Shown piece by piece: positions 18,671 through 27,961 of a stretch of DNA of 64,000 bases. Each line of letters opens with the position of its first letter. Position 1 is the first letter of the stretch. This DNA comes from QIJE01 sp048541835 (lineage in GTDB: Bacteria > SZUA-79 > Acidulodesulfobacterales > Acidulodesulfobacteraceae), in contig NZ_JBLEOY010000001.1 in NCBI RefSeq assembly GCF_048541835.1, positions 682,001-746,000 on the forward strand, given 5' to 3'. Both the position numbers and the translations under genes were made by a program. The notes below the pieces were generated by a model. It was given only the letters and a program-made list of their open reading frames with translations, was not told the origin of the DNA and did not search any database.

Positions 18671-20110
18671 CTACCATATACCCGTTTCTAAATATTCATT
18701 TATGGCAACGACGGCTTTTTTACCTGCCCCCATAGCAAGTATTACCGTTGCCGCCCCTGTTGATATATCTCCACCGGCAAAAACCCCTTTTTTAGTGGTT
18801 TTTTCCGTATTTTCGTCCACAATTATATGTCCCCATTTATTTAAATCCATCCCTGGCGTAGAGTTTGGAACAATGGGATTTGCATTTGTCCCTATAGCTA
18901 TAACCGCGGCATCTATGCTTGTAGTAAACTCGGAGCCTTTTATCGGAACGGGTCTTCTCCTTCCGCTTTCGTCGGGCTCTCCAAGCTCCATCCTTAAACA
19001 TTCTACCGCAGTAACATTCTGACTCTCGTTTCCTATAAATCTAACAGGGTTTATTAAAAATTCAAACTTAATTCCCTCTTCCTCCGCATGACGAACCTCT
19101 TCAAGCCTTGCCGTCATCTCCTTTCTGGACCGTCTGTAAAAAACCCTTGCATCGTCATATCCAAGTCTTAACCCCGTCCTTACCGAATCTATTGCAGTGT
19201 TGCCCGCACCGAAAACTACAAGCATTTTTCCGATTTTAATAGGCGTATCGTATTCCGATTTATTATATGCGCGCATTAAATTAACTCTCGTAAGAAACTC
19301 GTTTGAGGAATAAATCCCGTTAAGTTCCTCACCCGGAATATCAAGAAATCTAGGTGTCCCTGCGCCGGTTCCTATGAAAACGGCATCATAACCCCTTTCT
19401 TCAAGAAGTTCATCCACGGTAATCGTTTTACCTATGACCGCATTCGTAAACACTTTAACGCCCATATCCTTAAGGACACTCAGTTCTCTAATGAGAATAT
19501 CTTTCGGAAGCCTAAACTCCGGAATTCCATACATCAAAACACCGCCAATCTGATGAAGCGCTTCGAATATCGAAACGGAATACCCCATTTTACGCAAATC
19601 ACCAGCTACGGTCAGACCTGCGGGTCCACCCCCGACTACCGCTATTTTTTTATCTTTTTCGGTTTTTACTTCAATATGGATATTGCCATACTCAGCCTCG
19701 TAATCTGCGGCAAACCGTTCTAAATTGCCTATTGCAACGGACGGTGTATCCTTTCTTTTACCTACGATACAAACCTTTTCGCACTGATCCTCCTGGGGAC
19801 AAACCCTGCCGCATATCGCCGGCAAAGAATTAGTTTCTTTGATTTTTTTTGCCGCCCCAAGAAAATCTCCGTCCTCGATAAGCTTTATAAATGCCGGAAT
19901 GTTGATATTAACCGGACACCCTTCGATGCAGTAAGGTTTTTTACACCGTATACATCTTTTTGCCTCTTCTACTGCTTCTTCCGGGGAATATCCGTACGGA
20001 ACTTCCTTGAAATTACGCCTTCTTTCCTTGGAGGGTTGAGAAGACATCTCGTGCCTTTTAATTTTAAGCCTTTCCTTTGCGTCAATAGGTTTGCTTTCGT
20101 TTTTATCCAT
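18671..20110 (-). CDS. nfnB: NADPH-binding subunit of NADH-dependent ferredoxin:NADP oxidoreductase (GltD-like)
   Basis: A 479-residue flavoprotein of the glutamate synthase small-subunit family. It has two N-terminal [4Fe-4S] cysteine groups (C53, C56, C61, C65 and C100, C104, C110, C114), an FAD site VVGGGPAGL near 158-166, and an NADPH site FGAGNTAIDS near 300. With the preceding gene it forms Nfn, which uses electron bifurcation to couple NADPH, NAD and ferredoxin pools in the cytoplasm of anaerobes. The start overlaps the nfnA stop by one base (TAATG), so the subunits are translationally coupled. No glutamate synthase large subunit is nearby, which favours Nfn over GltD. A sulfide dehydrogenase label (SudA) is the older alternative name. 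Confidence 0.85.
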   Translation of the reverse strand: MDKNESKPIDAKERLKIKRHEMSSQPSKERRRNFKEVPYGYSPEEAVEEAKRCIRCKKPYCIEGCPVNINIPAFIKLIEDGDFLGAAKKIKETNSLPAICGRVCPQEDQCEKVCIVGKRKDTPSVAIGNLERFAADYEAEYGNIHIEVKTEKDKKIAVVGGGPAGLTVAGDLRKMGYSVSIFEALHQIGGVLMYGIPEFRLPKDILIRELSVLKDMGVKVFTNAVIGKTITVDELLEERGYDAVFIGTGAGTPRFLDIPGEELNGIYSSNEFLTRVNLMRAYNKSEYDTPIKIGKMLVVFGAGNTAIDSVRTGLRLGYDDARVFYRRSRKEMTARLEEVRHAEEEGIKFEFLINPVRFIGNESQNVTAVECLRMELGEPDESGRRRPVPIKGSEFTTSIDAAVIAIGTNANPIVPNSTPGMDLNKWGHIIVDENTEKTTKKGVFAGGDISTGAATVILAMGAGKKAVVAINEYLETGIW

Positions 20111-20952
20111 TATACCTTGTTATGGTGCTCTTTCATATGGCACTCGTAGGAAGCCTTTTCCTCTTCCTTATAAAATTTAAGCCTACTCATAAGATTATCA
20201 AAATCGACAAGATGACCGTCAAAATCCGGTCCGTCCACACAGGCAAATTTAATTTTATTATCCACAAGAACCCTGCATGCGCCGCACATGCCGGTTCCGT
20301 CTATCATTATTGGGTTTAAACTAACCACGGTCTTTATATGTCTCTCCCTTGTCAAATCACTTACTGCCTTCATCATAATCACCGGTCCGATTGCAACAAC
20401 CCTATTAATCGGCAAGTTGTCTTCATATATAAGCCGCCTCAAAACATCCGTAACAATTCCTTTCGTGCCGTAACTACCATCATTTGTCGCAATGAGGATT
20501 TCACTGCTCGCCGATCTCATTTCGTCTTCCATTAAAAGAAGATTTTTACTTCTTGCTCCGATTATGGAAATAACATTATTATCAATATCTCTCAACGCTT
20601 TAGCTATAGGATAAACCGCGGCAATTCCAAAACCTCCGCCTATACATACTACGGTACCGAATTTCTCGATTTCCGTCGGAACTCCAAGTGGACCGACTAC
20701 GTCGGATAGACTATCCCCCTCGTTCAATTCGCTAAGCATGTGAGTTGTTTTTCCGAGCGTCTGAACCATTATGGTGATGGTTTTTTCTTTTTTATCGGCA
20801 TTAGCGACAGTAATAGGCACTCTTTCGCCTTTATCGCTAACCCTTAAAATCACAAACTGCCCCGGTAAAACTTTTGAGGCAATGTCAGGAGCATATATGC
20901 CGTATAAATTTACCCCCTCCCCTAAACTTTTTTTTACTATTATCTCATACAT
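20110..20952 (-). CDS. nfnA: Flavoprotein/2Fe-2S subunit of Nfn (SudB-like)
   Basis: From the ATG at 20952 the product is about 280 residues (MYEIIVKKSLGEGVN). An upstream in-frame ATG at 20991 would run into the tRNA-Cys gene, so it is rejected; GAGG lies 11 bases before the chosen start. Domains are the ferredoxin-reductase FAD fold (VPITVANAD), an NAD-binding fold (VVCIGGGFGIAAVYPIAKAL), and a C-terminal [2Fe-2S] site (GMCGACRV ... FACVDGPDFDGH). This matches NfnA, where the FAD performs bifurcation with NADH. The gene is co-transcribed with nfnB. Confidence 0.85.
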   Translation of the reverse strand: MYEIIVKKSLGEGVNLYGIYAPDIASKVLPGQFVILRVSDKGERVPITVANADKKEKTITIMVQTLGKTTHMLSELNEGDSLSDVVGPLGVPTEIEKFGTVVCIGGGFGIAAVYPIAKALRDIDNNVISIIGARSKNLLLMEDEMRSASSEILIATNDGSYGTKGIVTDVLRRLIYEDNLPINRVVAIGPVIMMKAVSDLTRERHIKTVVSLNPIMIDGTGMCGACRVLVDNKIKFACVDGPDFDGHLVDFDNLMSRLKFYKEEEKASYECHMKEHHNKV

Positions 20953-20979
20953 ACAAACCGATACCTCATAATATATATA

Positions 20980-21054
20980 TGGAGGCGGCACCCGGATTTG
21001 AACCGGGGTATAAAGGTTTTGCAGACCTCTGCCTTACCGCTTGGCTATGCCGCC
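20980..21054 (-). tRNA. tRNA-Cys (anticodon GCA)
   Basis: The minus strand folds into a 75-nt cloverleaf: acceptor GGCGGCA pairing TGCCGCC, anticodon loop TCTGCAAAA (GCA), T loop GGTTCAAATCC, and encoded CCA at 20980-20982. It lies 27 bases upstream of the nfnA start and may share its transcript. Confidence 0.95.
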
Positions 21055-21140
21055 TAATTGCCAATACACGTGTGTTCTCCAGTATAACACTTTTTTCTTG
21101 TTTTTTAAACCGGAAAGTAATCTGTAAATAATAGCATAGA

Positions 21141-22235
21141 TTACTTATATAAAAGAAGACTCTTCGCCGGTATTTTATTATTAACCGACTCGGGCTTCTT
21201 AAGTTTTATTAAGCTTACCCCTGCCGGTTTTGCATATATAGAAAATGTACCGACCTTATTAAATACGGTCTTGACCAAAGCAATACCTTTATTGAAAGAT
21301 TTGAAACTGAATAAACTGCTTCTTTCAATGCCCCTTGAGGAAACTAATACCAATTTGACCTTCCCTTTTACCCCGCTTATACCGCTGACGACATTACGAT
21401 ATTTATCTACGGCAATAATTTTAATAATGAAGGGCTTACCCGCGGGAACCTCTGAAATATTGGTCGATATAAGAAATTTATTAAAAGAAGATGGCATTAT
21501 ATCGATATCTTTACCGATAAAAACATGATTCACCCCATCGTAATTCATTTCAAAATTAAGTTGGCTTAAACCCGACCTGTCCGAAATAAAACTAAATTTC
21601 CCCATACCGTTTTTTATATAACCGGTGGGAACAACCCTCGGACGAATTTTAAAATTATCGCCGGTAAGGTATATTTTTATACTTCCCTTAGGTTTAGGCA
21701 TAAAATCAACCGGATTGCCGTATTGATCCACGGCATACACCTTTACGCCGAAAGGCTCTCCGGCTATTGCCTTTTCCGGAGAAATTACTTTTAAATTATG
21801 AAAAGCACCCGGTATTATATGTATAGGCAGGCTTGAATCCTGAATCCCTTCAAAAGAAGATGAGACGGTTATCTTCCCCGCTTTTTTATACGAAAGATTA
21901 AAATTAATGATTCCGTTTTTAAATTCCGACGCCGGAATGTTCAATCGTTCCGTGTTATAACTATTACCTACGCTTATTCCTATGTTTAATCCTTCGTATT
22001 TTTTAGAAAAATCCGCAATAATATTCCCGTAATTGTCCAATGCTACTATTTTTACCTTAAATTTATTCCCTGCCGCTACCCTTTTGGGCGCACTTATTCT
22101 AAGGTTATTCAGCTTGCCCGGCATAATGGTAATAGTGGTAAAAGCATAACCGCTCTTAACGCCTGCCTGAATTAACAATAAAAATAAAAATAAAACTGCT
22201 CCGTAAGTTATTACTTTTTTAATATTAACATTCAT
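21141..22235 (-). CDS. Secreted protein with three Ig-like repeats
   Basis: A 364-residue protein with a signal peptide (KK then VITYGAVLFLFLLLIQAG, cleavage near residue 31). Three repeats of about 105 residues start near 37, 140 and 247, each beginning I(M/I)PG/S-F/L-N.L and containing AG.(P/K)F.(V/I)K(I/V).A(L/V)D.YGN(I/V), the core strand pattern of bacterial Ig-like/invasin-type domains. The C-terminus has no membrane anchor or sorting signal. It is likely periplasmic or surface-exposed. It follows the PilO-like/TPR gene by 53 bases, so the two may act in one envelope assembly. Specific function is unknown. Confidence 0.7.
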   Translation of the reverse strand: MNVNIKKVITYGAVLFLFLLLIQAGVKSGYAFTTITIMPGKLNNLRISAPKRVAAGNKFKVKIVALDNYGNIIADFSKKYEGLNIGISVGNSYNTERLNIPASEFKNGIINFNLSYKKAGKITVSSSFEGIQDSSLPIHIIPGAFHNLKVISPEKAIAGEPFGVKVYAVDQYGNPVDFMPKPKGSIKIYLTGDNFKIRPRVVPTGYIKNGMGKFSFISDRSGLSQLNFEMNYDGVNHVFIGKDIDIMPSSFNKFLISTNISEVPAGKPFIIKIIAVDKYRNVVSGISGVKGKVKLVLVSSRGIERSSLFSFKSFNKGIALVKTVFNKVGTFSIYAKPAGVSLIKLKKPESVNNKIPAKSLLLYK

Positions 22236-22288
22236 AATTAAATTACCTCAATAAAATAATATTATTCATAAAATAATTTCATTAACAT

Positions 22289-23380
22289 TTATCGTTTATT
22301 TCTTGCAATATTTAAATAATATTTAATTTTATCGTTTAAGGGATTTAACCTTGACGATTTTTTGAAATAATACAGGCTTGCGGAAAAATTTTTATTTCGT
22401 AAATAAGCCAATCCAAGTATAAAATTAATTTGCCATAATTCTTTTTGCCTTAATGCCTTTTTTGCGTAAAAGATGGAATCATTGTAATCTTTTCTTTCGT
22501 AATTATCAAGAGCGGCATTAGACAATGCCTTATAATTGTGTGGATTTAAGACGATAGCACGCTTAAACAAAGCCATTGCCCCGTTAAAATCACCCCTTAA
22601 GAATAATAAAACCCCTTTCTTATTATAACCGTCTGACTCTTCAGACTTAGATTCATGCAATATTCTTGATATTTTTTTATGAGCACTCTCAGTGATGTTC
22701 TTTTTATATATAACAATATGCTTCCCCATTTTTTTAACGGGTTTTTCGACGGGAGCTACGTAAACAAACGGGTTTATCATACCGCCTCGTTCCGGCGGAG
22801 GTGCAAGATTACCCTTTAATTTTGTTATACTCTGTAAGACTGCCTCTTTTTTAATAGCATATACGAATAAATCGGATTTAAACGAGGCGTAATCGGTATT
22901 CCGCCTGCTTTTAGTTATTGTAAATTTTTCTAATATGATATTGTAGTTAAATTCTAATATCTTTATAAATAAATATATATTTACAGGTTTCCCGTGTCCA
23001 GCGATTTTAAAAGAATAACGATTTATATCCTTACTTTTTTTTATACGAATTAATTTAACATAATTTAACTTTATTTTATACTTTTTGGACGCCCCTGCAA
23101 TCCCGGAAGCAAAATATTCAAAATTTTCATTTAGAGAATGCCCATATCTTAAAGCCGTAATCTTTATATCCTTCACTTCATCTATATTTTTAGCAATATT
23201 TCTCTGCACGCTTTTAAGTTTATTGATCTTACCGCTTACCGCTAAATTTAGCTTTCTCTCTTTCCCTGCAACCGTTATATAAAATAAAAAAAATACAAAA
23301 ACGGATGCTATTAAAATTAAACCTGCAATATAATAATAAAGATTATTTTTCTGTTTCACAATAGTATTATCTATAGTCAA
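22289..23380 (-). CDS. Membrane-anchored PilO-like/TPR protein
   Basis: A 363-residue protein with one N-terminal membrane helix (about 15-37: YYYIAGLILIASVFVFFLFY). A short coiled segment follows, and then residues ~85-200 have the alternating strand/helix pattern of PilO/GspM-like periplasmic domains (FKIAGHGKPVNIYLFIKILE). The C-terminal ~110 residues contain about three TPR units (GVLLFLRGDFNGAMALFKRA, AALDNYERKDYNDSIFYAKK). This fusion suggests an inner-membrane scaffold of a pilus or secretion machine. No pilin, PilM or PilQ is in the window, so the role stays tentative. Confidence 0.6.
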   Translation of the reverse strand: MTIDNTIVKQKNNLYYYIAGLILIASVFVFFLFYITVAGKERKLNLAVSGKINKLKSVQRNIAKNIDEVKDIKITALRYGHSLNENFEYFASGIAGASKKYKIKLNYVKLIRIKKSKDINRYSFKIAGHGKPVNIYLFIKILEFNYNIILEKFTITKSRRNTDYASFKSDLFVYAIKKEAVLQSITKLKGNLAPPPERGGMINPFVYVAPVEKPVKKMGKHIVIYKKNITESAHKKISRILHESKSEESDGYNKKGVLLFLRGDFNGAMALFKRAIVLNPHNYKALSNAALDNYERKDYNDSIFYAKKALRQKELWQINFILGLAYLRNKNFSASLYYFKKSSRLNPLNDKIKYYLNIARNKR

Positions 23381-23425
23381 TTTATTTTACGTGTTGCCCT
23401 TTTAATGCTCCATTAATAAACTTTA

Positions 23426-23806
23426 TCAGCTTTTATAATAAGATGCCATAGAAGAAGCGGTCTCGTAAACATTTATCCTTTTTACGCCGATATTGGCGTA
23501 TTTGCCGACCCTAATCTTTTTTTCAAACTCCTCGTATATCAACCTTGCAATATTCTCTGCGGATGGATTGAGGCCGTTAAGGAACTCTATTTCATTTATA
23601 AATTTATGGTCCAGCATCTCCATTATTTCATTTAGGTATTTTTTAAGCAGTTTAAAATCTATAACTAAACCTATATCGTTAAGCGTATCCGATACCGTTA
23701 TGAGTTCGACCTGCCAGTTATGCCCGTGGATATTTTCACATTTACCATTATATCCCTTCAGGGCATGGGCAGACGAAAAACCGGATGTAACCTTTAATTC
23801 ATACAT
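23426..23806 (-). CDS. queD: 6-pyruvoyl-tetrahydropterin synthase family, probable 6-carboxy-tetrahydropterin synthase
   Basis: A 126-residue protein of standard family length. Zinc ligands are H14, H27 and H29 (SAHAL, HGHNW), the catalytic Cys is C23, with D66-H67 (LDHKF) and E115 (VYETA) also in place, and PSAENIA is conserved. QueD converts dihydroneopterin triphosphate to 6-carboxytetrahydropterin, the second step toward queuosine. Other queuosine genes are not in the window. The family also contains sepiapterin-cleaving and folate-related enzymes; the Cys-bearing motif fits QueD best. Confidence 0.85.
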   Translation of the reverse strand: MYELKVTSGFSSAHALKGYNGKCENIHGHNWQVELITVSDTLNDIGLVIDFKLLKKYLNEIMEMLDHKFINEIEFLNGLNPSAENIARLIYEEFEKKIRVGKYANIGVKRINVYETASSMASYYKS

Positions 23807-24029
23807 GCAATATTCTCCTGATATGCCGGATATTTCGCTATCTCTTTAAACTTAATTATTATATTAAACATGAATTTGTTAATCTCTGTTGAAAATCGGA
23901 AAGAATTGTCAAAATACGGAATGATAGAAAATGAAAGTAGTACCGTGAAAACACTGACTTTTACATTTTTTATTTTTTTGTTCATTAATTTTTGTGGAAA
24001 ATGTTAATAATATAATATAAAATTCATCT
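23807..24029. other. Divergent intergenic region
   Basis: It separates leftward queD from the rightward histidine kinase. It is AT-rich without a convincing promoter; no hairpin or operator was recognised. Confidence 0.4.
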
Positions 24030-25292
24030 ATGGATTATTCACTGTCGTTTATATTTTATATTTCAATATTATCATTATTTATATTTTTTTTATATATTTT
24101 TTTATCAAGAAAAATAAATGAAAATATATTGATTAAAACCTTATTCGCTAAAAATAAGTTAAAGGAGCATGAAAAAGAAATAAACCGATACTTGGAGGTG
24201 CTTAACAATATGAATGACGGTATAGCCGTCATTGACCGGGATAAAAATGTTATATTCGTAAACCCCGCCTTTAATAAAAATATCAGGTCGGCGGTAACAC
24301 CTGCAAACATTAAAAGATTTGACTTTTTGATAAGGAGCTTCGAACTTAATTCTTTGGTAGACAGCATAATCGCAAATAACGATATTCATTTTATAGAAAA
24401 AAAAATTAAATACTTCGATAGAGCAGAAGAAAAAACAGTCAACTGCACGATATTTAAAATCGGCACATCCGATGAATATGCCGTTATAGTAAAAGATGCA
24501 ACATACCTTCAAAAAATTGAAAATGCGAGAACAACATTTATTCAAAATATATCCCACGAAATAAAAACTCCCATTACCGCTATAATGGGTTTTGCGGAAA
24601 CTTTAAAAAACGGCGCAATTGAAAATCGCGCAACCAGTATTAAATTTATAAATATAATAGAACATCATACGAAAAAGCTTAATTATCTTGTAGACGACTT
24701 GATAACCCTTACCAACACGGAAACAGGGAAATCACCCGTAAAATATGAAAAAATAAATATTAAATCAAGCGTGGAAAACTCCTTGATTCTATTCGAAAAG
24801 GAGGTAAAAGAGAAGTATATAGATATAAATAATAATATCTTAGATGTATCGTTTACTTCAGACTCCTCAAAATTTAACCAGATTGTTACGAACCTGATTC
24901 AAAATGCTGTAAAATATACGGAAAAAGGGGGTATTGTAAAATTGGAAGGGTATATCATGGATGCAAAAACGGCACACAGCTTTATATCGGAGTATGAAGA
25001 GGCTTCTATCTTGTGGAACAATCTTTCGTCAAAAAAAGGTTGCGAAAAATTCCTTTTCTTTTCTATAGAAGATACGGGGGTAGGTGTTAATTATACCAAT
25101 CTTCTAAGGCTTGGAGAAAGATTTTTCAGGGTCGACAGCTCGCATACCGCCGGGCATAAAGGAACGGGGCTTGGGCTTGCGATCGTCAAGCATACTCTTA
25201 TACTCCTCAATGGCAGCGCGGTGATAAAGAGCAGCCTCGGCAACGGATTTATTTTTTCGTTTATACTGCCGGAGATTAAAGAACCCTCCTGA
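24030..25292 (+). CDS. Orphan sensor histidine kinase (PhoR-like)
   Basis: A 420-residue kinase with one N-terminal membrane helix (5-26) and no sizeable periplasmic domain. A PAS domain spans ~55-160 (LNNMNDGIAVIDRDKNVIFV), the HisKA domain has H176 in NISHEIKTPITAI, and the ATPase has N box NQIVTNLIQNAVKYT, G1 box EDTGVGV and G2 box GTGLGLAIVKH. All catalytic boxes are intact. No response regulator is adjacent; the NtrC-type regulator at 39854 is the only one in the window. The start lacks a clear ribosome site. It converges on mqnA with five bases between stops. Confidence 0.85.
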   Translation: MDYSLSFIFYISILSLFIFFLYIFLSRKINENILIKTLFAKNKLKEHEKEINRYLEVLNNMNDGIAVIDRDKNVIFVNPAFNKNIRSAVTPANIKRFDFLIRSFELNSLVDSIIANNDIHFIEKKIKYFDRAEEKTVNCTIFKIGTSDEYAVIVKDATYLQKIENARTTFIQNISHEIKTPITAIMGFAETLKNGAIENRATSIKFINIIEHHTKKLNYLVDDLITLTNTETGKSPVKYEKINIKSSVENSLILFEKEVKEKYIDINNNILDVSFTSDSSKFNQIVTNLIQNAVKYTEKGGIVKLEGYIMDAKTAHSFISEYEEASILWNNLSSKKGCEKFLFFSIEDTGVGVNYTNLLRLGERFFRVDSSHTAGHKGTGLGLAIVKHTLILLNGSAVIKSSLGNGFIFSFILPEIKEPS

Positions 25293-25297
25293 AAATT

Positions 25298-26176
25298 TTA
25301 GACAAAATTGAGAGTTGGGATGGACGGTATCAGCTTATTTTTATATAATAAATCGGAGTAAATGTTAAAGCCTTCAATTTCCTTTTCTCCAAAATCGAAA
25401 CTAAGGCATTCCGTCCAATAATCCATAAGCTCTTCATAAGATATAAATTTATATTTATCTCGTCCCAATATTGAGACAGCAACTTCTTTAAACCCTGAAA
25501 CGGCTTTTTCCTTAGAGGCTATAAGATATTTATGAAGAATATCGAATTCACCTTTATCGGCATTATAAGAATTCTTTCTCATAATAAAAAGTGCGAAAGC
25601 AAAGGGATAGCCCGTAAACTTATACCATAAATCCGCTAAATCGTAAGCGAAATAGTCTTCGGAAATATATCTTTTAAATTTCAGCGCATTATTTCCTATA
25701 TGCAAAAAACTCCCCCCATGGATTTCGTTACCGCTAAATTTTAAATCTAATTCGAGCCTGTCGTTGGGAGGCAAGGTAATAAAGTTAAGTTTAGCTAAAT
25801 CTAACTTATAAATTTCCGCCAATAGAACCTTTAATAGATTTAAAGATGTAAGCGTCTCGGGGGTTATATATATGGTCTCATCATCTTTAAAATCCTCTAT
25901 CGGTATAGGCGAAAACAGATATATACTCTTCACCCTTTCCTTAGAACTTATGGAAAGATCACTGAAGATATAAGAAGATTCATAATTTAAAATATAATAA
26001 AACGACGACGAAGGGCTTATATCTACGTTACCGCATTGAAGCTCTCTGTTCAAAAAAGCAGGCGTACCCGGAACAAACTCCAAAAAATTTATTTCCGGAT
26101 TATCCGAAATATTCTTTTTTAAATAATAATATATCGGATACGTATTCAGATAATCTATTTCTCCGATATGAATCAT
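25298..26176 (-). CDS. mqnA: Chorismate dehydratase MqnA (futalosine menaquinone pathway)
   Basis: A 292-residue protein of family length. It begins IHIGEIDYLNTYPIYYYL, with NVDISPSSSFYYI and YDLADLWYKFTGYPFAFALF, all typical of MqnA, a periplasmic-binding-protein fold enzyme that dehydrates chorismate to 3-enolpyruvylbenzoate. This indicates menaquinone made by the futalosine route rather than Men enzymes, fitting anaerobic respiration and the quinone-reducing hydrogenase downstream. The start overlaps the HAD phosphatase stop by four bases. Other mqn genes are not in the window. Confidence 0.88.
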   Translation of the reverse strand: MIHIGEIDYLNTYPIYYYLKKNISDNPEINFLEFVPGTPAFLNRELQCGNVDISPSSSFYYILNYESSYIFSDLSISSKERVKSIYLFSPIPIEDFKDDETIYITPETLTSLNLLKVLLAEIYKLDLAKLNFITLPPNDRLELDLKFSGNEIHGGSFLHIGNNALKFKRYISEDYFAYDLADLWYKFTGYPFAFALFIMRKNSYNADKGEFDILHKYLIASKEKAVSGFKEVAVSILGRDKYKFISYEELMDYWTECLSFDFGEKEIEGFNIYSDLLYKNKLIPSIPTLNFV

Positions 26177-26829
26177 TTTCCGTCACCGGATGCCAATCCG
26201 GAAATAGAAATAGATAAATAATCCGGATTGTAGGTCTCAAGTTCATCATAGGAATGATTTCCGGATGCAACGCTAAAAATCGGAATACCGGCATTTTTCG
26301 CGGTCATTATGTCTATGGGAGAATCCCCGACTAGTATGGTCGATATTTCAGAAATGCCGGTCTTTTTGATTATTTCATGTATTATTTCAGGAGAAGGTTT
26401 TCCCTCAAACCCGTCATACACCCCGTAAACATAATCGAAAAAGACGTTTATTTTTAGATAATCCAATAGTTCCCTGGAGATGGACCCCGTCTTATTCGTC
26501 GCAATGCTCAAAGACTTCCCTTTTTTCTTCAGGTAAACAAGTAGTTCTTTGACTCCTTTAATCAGAGATGTTTTTTCGAAACATACCTCTTTATATTTAT
26601 TTCTAAAAATATCTATAGCTTCATCCTGATTTTCTTTCCCGAAAAGTTCTCCGAGAAGACCCTCAAGGGGAACGCCCACATAAGAATTAGATTCTTTAAA
26701 GGATATCTTTCTATCCCTAAATGTTGAAAAAACTTCATTAAAAGCCTCATTAATAGCTTCAAAAGAATCTATCAGAGTTCCGTCCAAATCAAAAATTACA
26801 GAGTCATACCGTTCTAAAATATTGATCAT
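26173..26829 (-). CDS. HAD-family phosphatase (phosphoglycolate phosphatase-like)
   Basis: A 218-residue HAD hydrolase. Motif I is FDLDGTLID with nucleophile D14 and acid D16; motif II is LSIATNKT; the motif III Lys is in EGKPSPEII; motif IV is LVGDSPIDIMTAKNAG. A C1 helical cap lies between motifs I and II, as in phosphoglycolate phosphatase and PpaX. The substrate cannot be told from sequence. It overlaps both neighbours by four bases (ATGA type) and lies between galT and mqnA, so it is co-translated with them. Confidence 0.8.
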   Translation of the reverse strand: MINILERYDSVIFDLDGTLIDSFEAINEAFNEVFSTFRDRKISFKESNSYVGVPLEGLLGELFGKENQDEAIDIFRNKYKEVCFEKTSLIKGVKELLVYLKKKGKSLSIATNKTGSISRELLDYLKINVFFDYVYGVYDGFEGKPSPEIIHEIIKKTGISEISTILVGDSPIDIMTAKNAGIPIFSVASGNHSYDELETYNPDYLSISISGLASGDGK

Positions 26830-27914
26830 AAATTTTTTATAAACCCCCGCATAAATTCAGCAGTCTCTTCCGGAATAGCCGTGTTTATAGACATGCCCGT
26901 TCCGATCTCGAAACCGGCTTTCATAGTTAACCTTGGAATAATCCTCAAACTCCAGTGATAATAATCCTCTTTTTCGTCTGCAATAGGTGAATTATTAAAT
27001 GCAAAATTATAGTCAGGGTCGTTTAACGCCTGATACATACCCTTAAGAACTTTTTTCACGACAACACCGAGGGTTTTGGCTTTCTCCACGGATACATTTG
27101 CAAAACTCGGCTCATGGGATAAAGGAGCTATCCATGTTTCAAATGGGCTTGCCGATGCGAAAGGATGAAAAACGATAAAATCGTCCGTCCGTAAAATAAT
27201 CCTCCTTCCGTCAACTATTTCAGACTGTATCATATCGCAAAAGATACACCTGCCAACCTCGTCGTAATAAAACCTTGCCTGCGATATATTGTTCCTTAAA
27301 GATAGAGGGATTATCGGAGTGGCAATAACCTGAGAATGCGAATGGACAATAGATGTTCCGGCATTTACGCCGTGATTTTTGAATATTATGATATATTTGA
27401 ACTTGGGATTGCTATTTAAGCTCAAATATCTTTCTCTATACATTAAAAATAATTCTTGAGCCTGTTTATCCGAAAAAAAGGACATCTGCTCATTGTGTTT
27501 TGGCGTATCGACAATAACTTCATGGGTGCCTATCCCGGGCTTTACCCTGAAAACCTCCATTGCCCTCGGGAAAAAATATCCGGTAAAGTCAGTATTGATA
27601 CCCCTTGTTTTTTCGTTAGAAGCAATGTTATTCCCATAGTCAAGAGAAAGAGCGGCAAATTTATTTGGAACTACCCTGACCCACCACCCCTTCGAATTAG
27701 GTTTTGTCCCGAATGTCCTATAAGATGCCAGTTCATGCGGAGAAAGATATTCATTACCGAGACAAAACGGACAATCGGAAGAATATTCCGAAAGGTTTGA
27801 AACGGCATCTTTTTTAGAAGAAGAAGTACTGTCGAACTCATGCGGTCTTCTTCTTCTTTCCGTAGAAATTATAACCCATTCTCTCGTAGTAGGATCTTGT
27901 CTTAATTCGGACAT
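26826..27914 (-). CDS. galT: Galactose-1-phosphate uridylyltransferase
   Basis: A 362-residue HIT-superfamily enzyme. It opens with SELRQDPTTREWVIISTER, carries zinc cysteines C48 and C51 (CPFCLGNE), and has the catalytic H191-S-H193-S-Q motif in place of the common HPH. A second pair, CIFC, near 230 belongs to the second domain. GalT exchanges UMP between UDP-glucose and galactose-1-phosphate. No galK or galE is nearby; the family also includes related UDP-sugar or ADP-glucose phosphorylases, so substrate is less certain than family. It lies 47 bases after the phosphodiesterase-like gene. Confidence 0.82.
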   Translation of the reverse strand: MSELRQDPTTREWVIISTERRRRPHEFDSTSSSKKDAVSNLSEYSSDCPFCLGNEYLSPHELASYRTFGTKPNSKGWWVRVVPNKFAALSLDYGNNIASNEKTRGINTDFTGYFFPRAMEVFRVKPGIGTHEVIVDTPKHNEQMSFFSDKQAQELFLMYRERYLSLNSNPKFKYIIIFKNHGVNAGTSIVHSHSQVIATPIIPLSLRNNISQARFYYDEVGRCIFCDMIQSEIVDGRRIILRTDDFIVFHPFASASPFETWIAPLSHEPSFANVSVEKAKTLGVVVKKVLKGMYQALNDPDYNFAFNNSPIADEKEDYYHWSLRIIPRLTMKAGFEIGTGMSINTAIPEETAEFMRGFIKNL

Positions 27915-27961
27915 CAGATGTACATTATTTTTACCGGTAACATTTATTTAAAAATGGAAAA

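Noticed and set aside
18671..20110. Call as glutamate synthase small subunit
   Set aside because: There is no large subunit, and it is coupled to an NfnA-type gene, which defines Nfn.
20953..20991. Upstream start for nfnA
   Set aside because: The codons overlap the tRNA-Cys 3' end; the internal ATG gives the family N-terminus.
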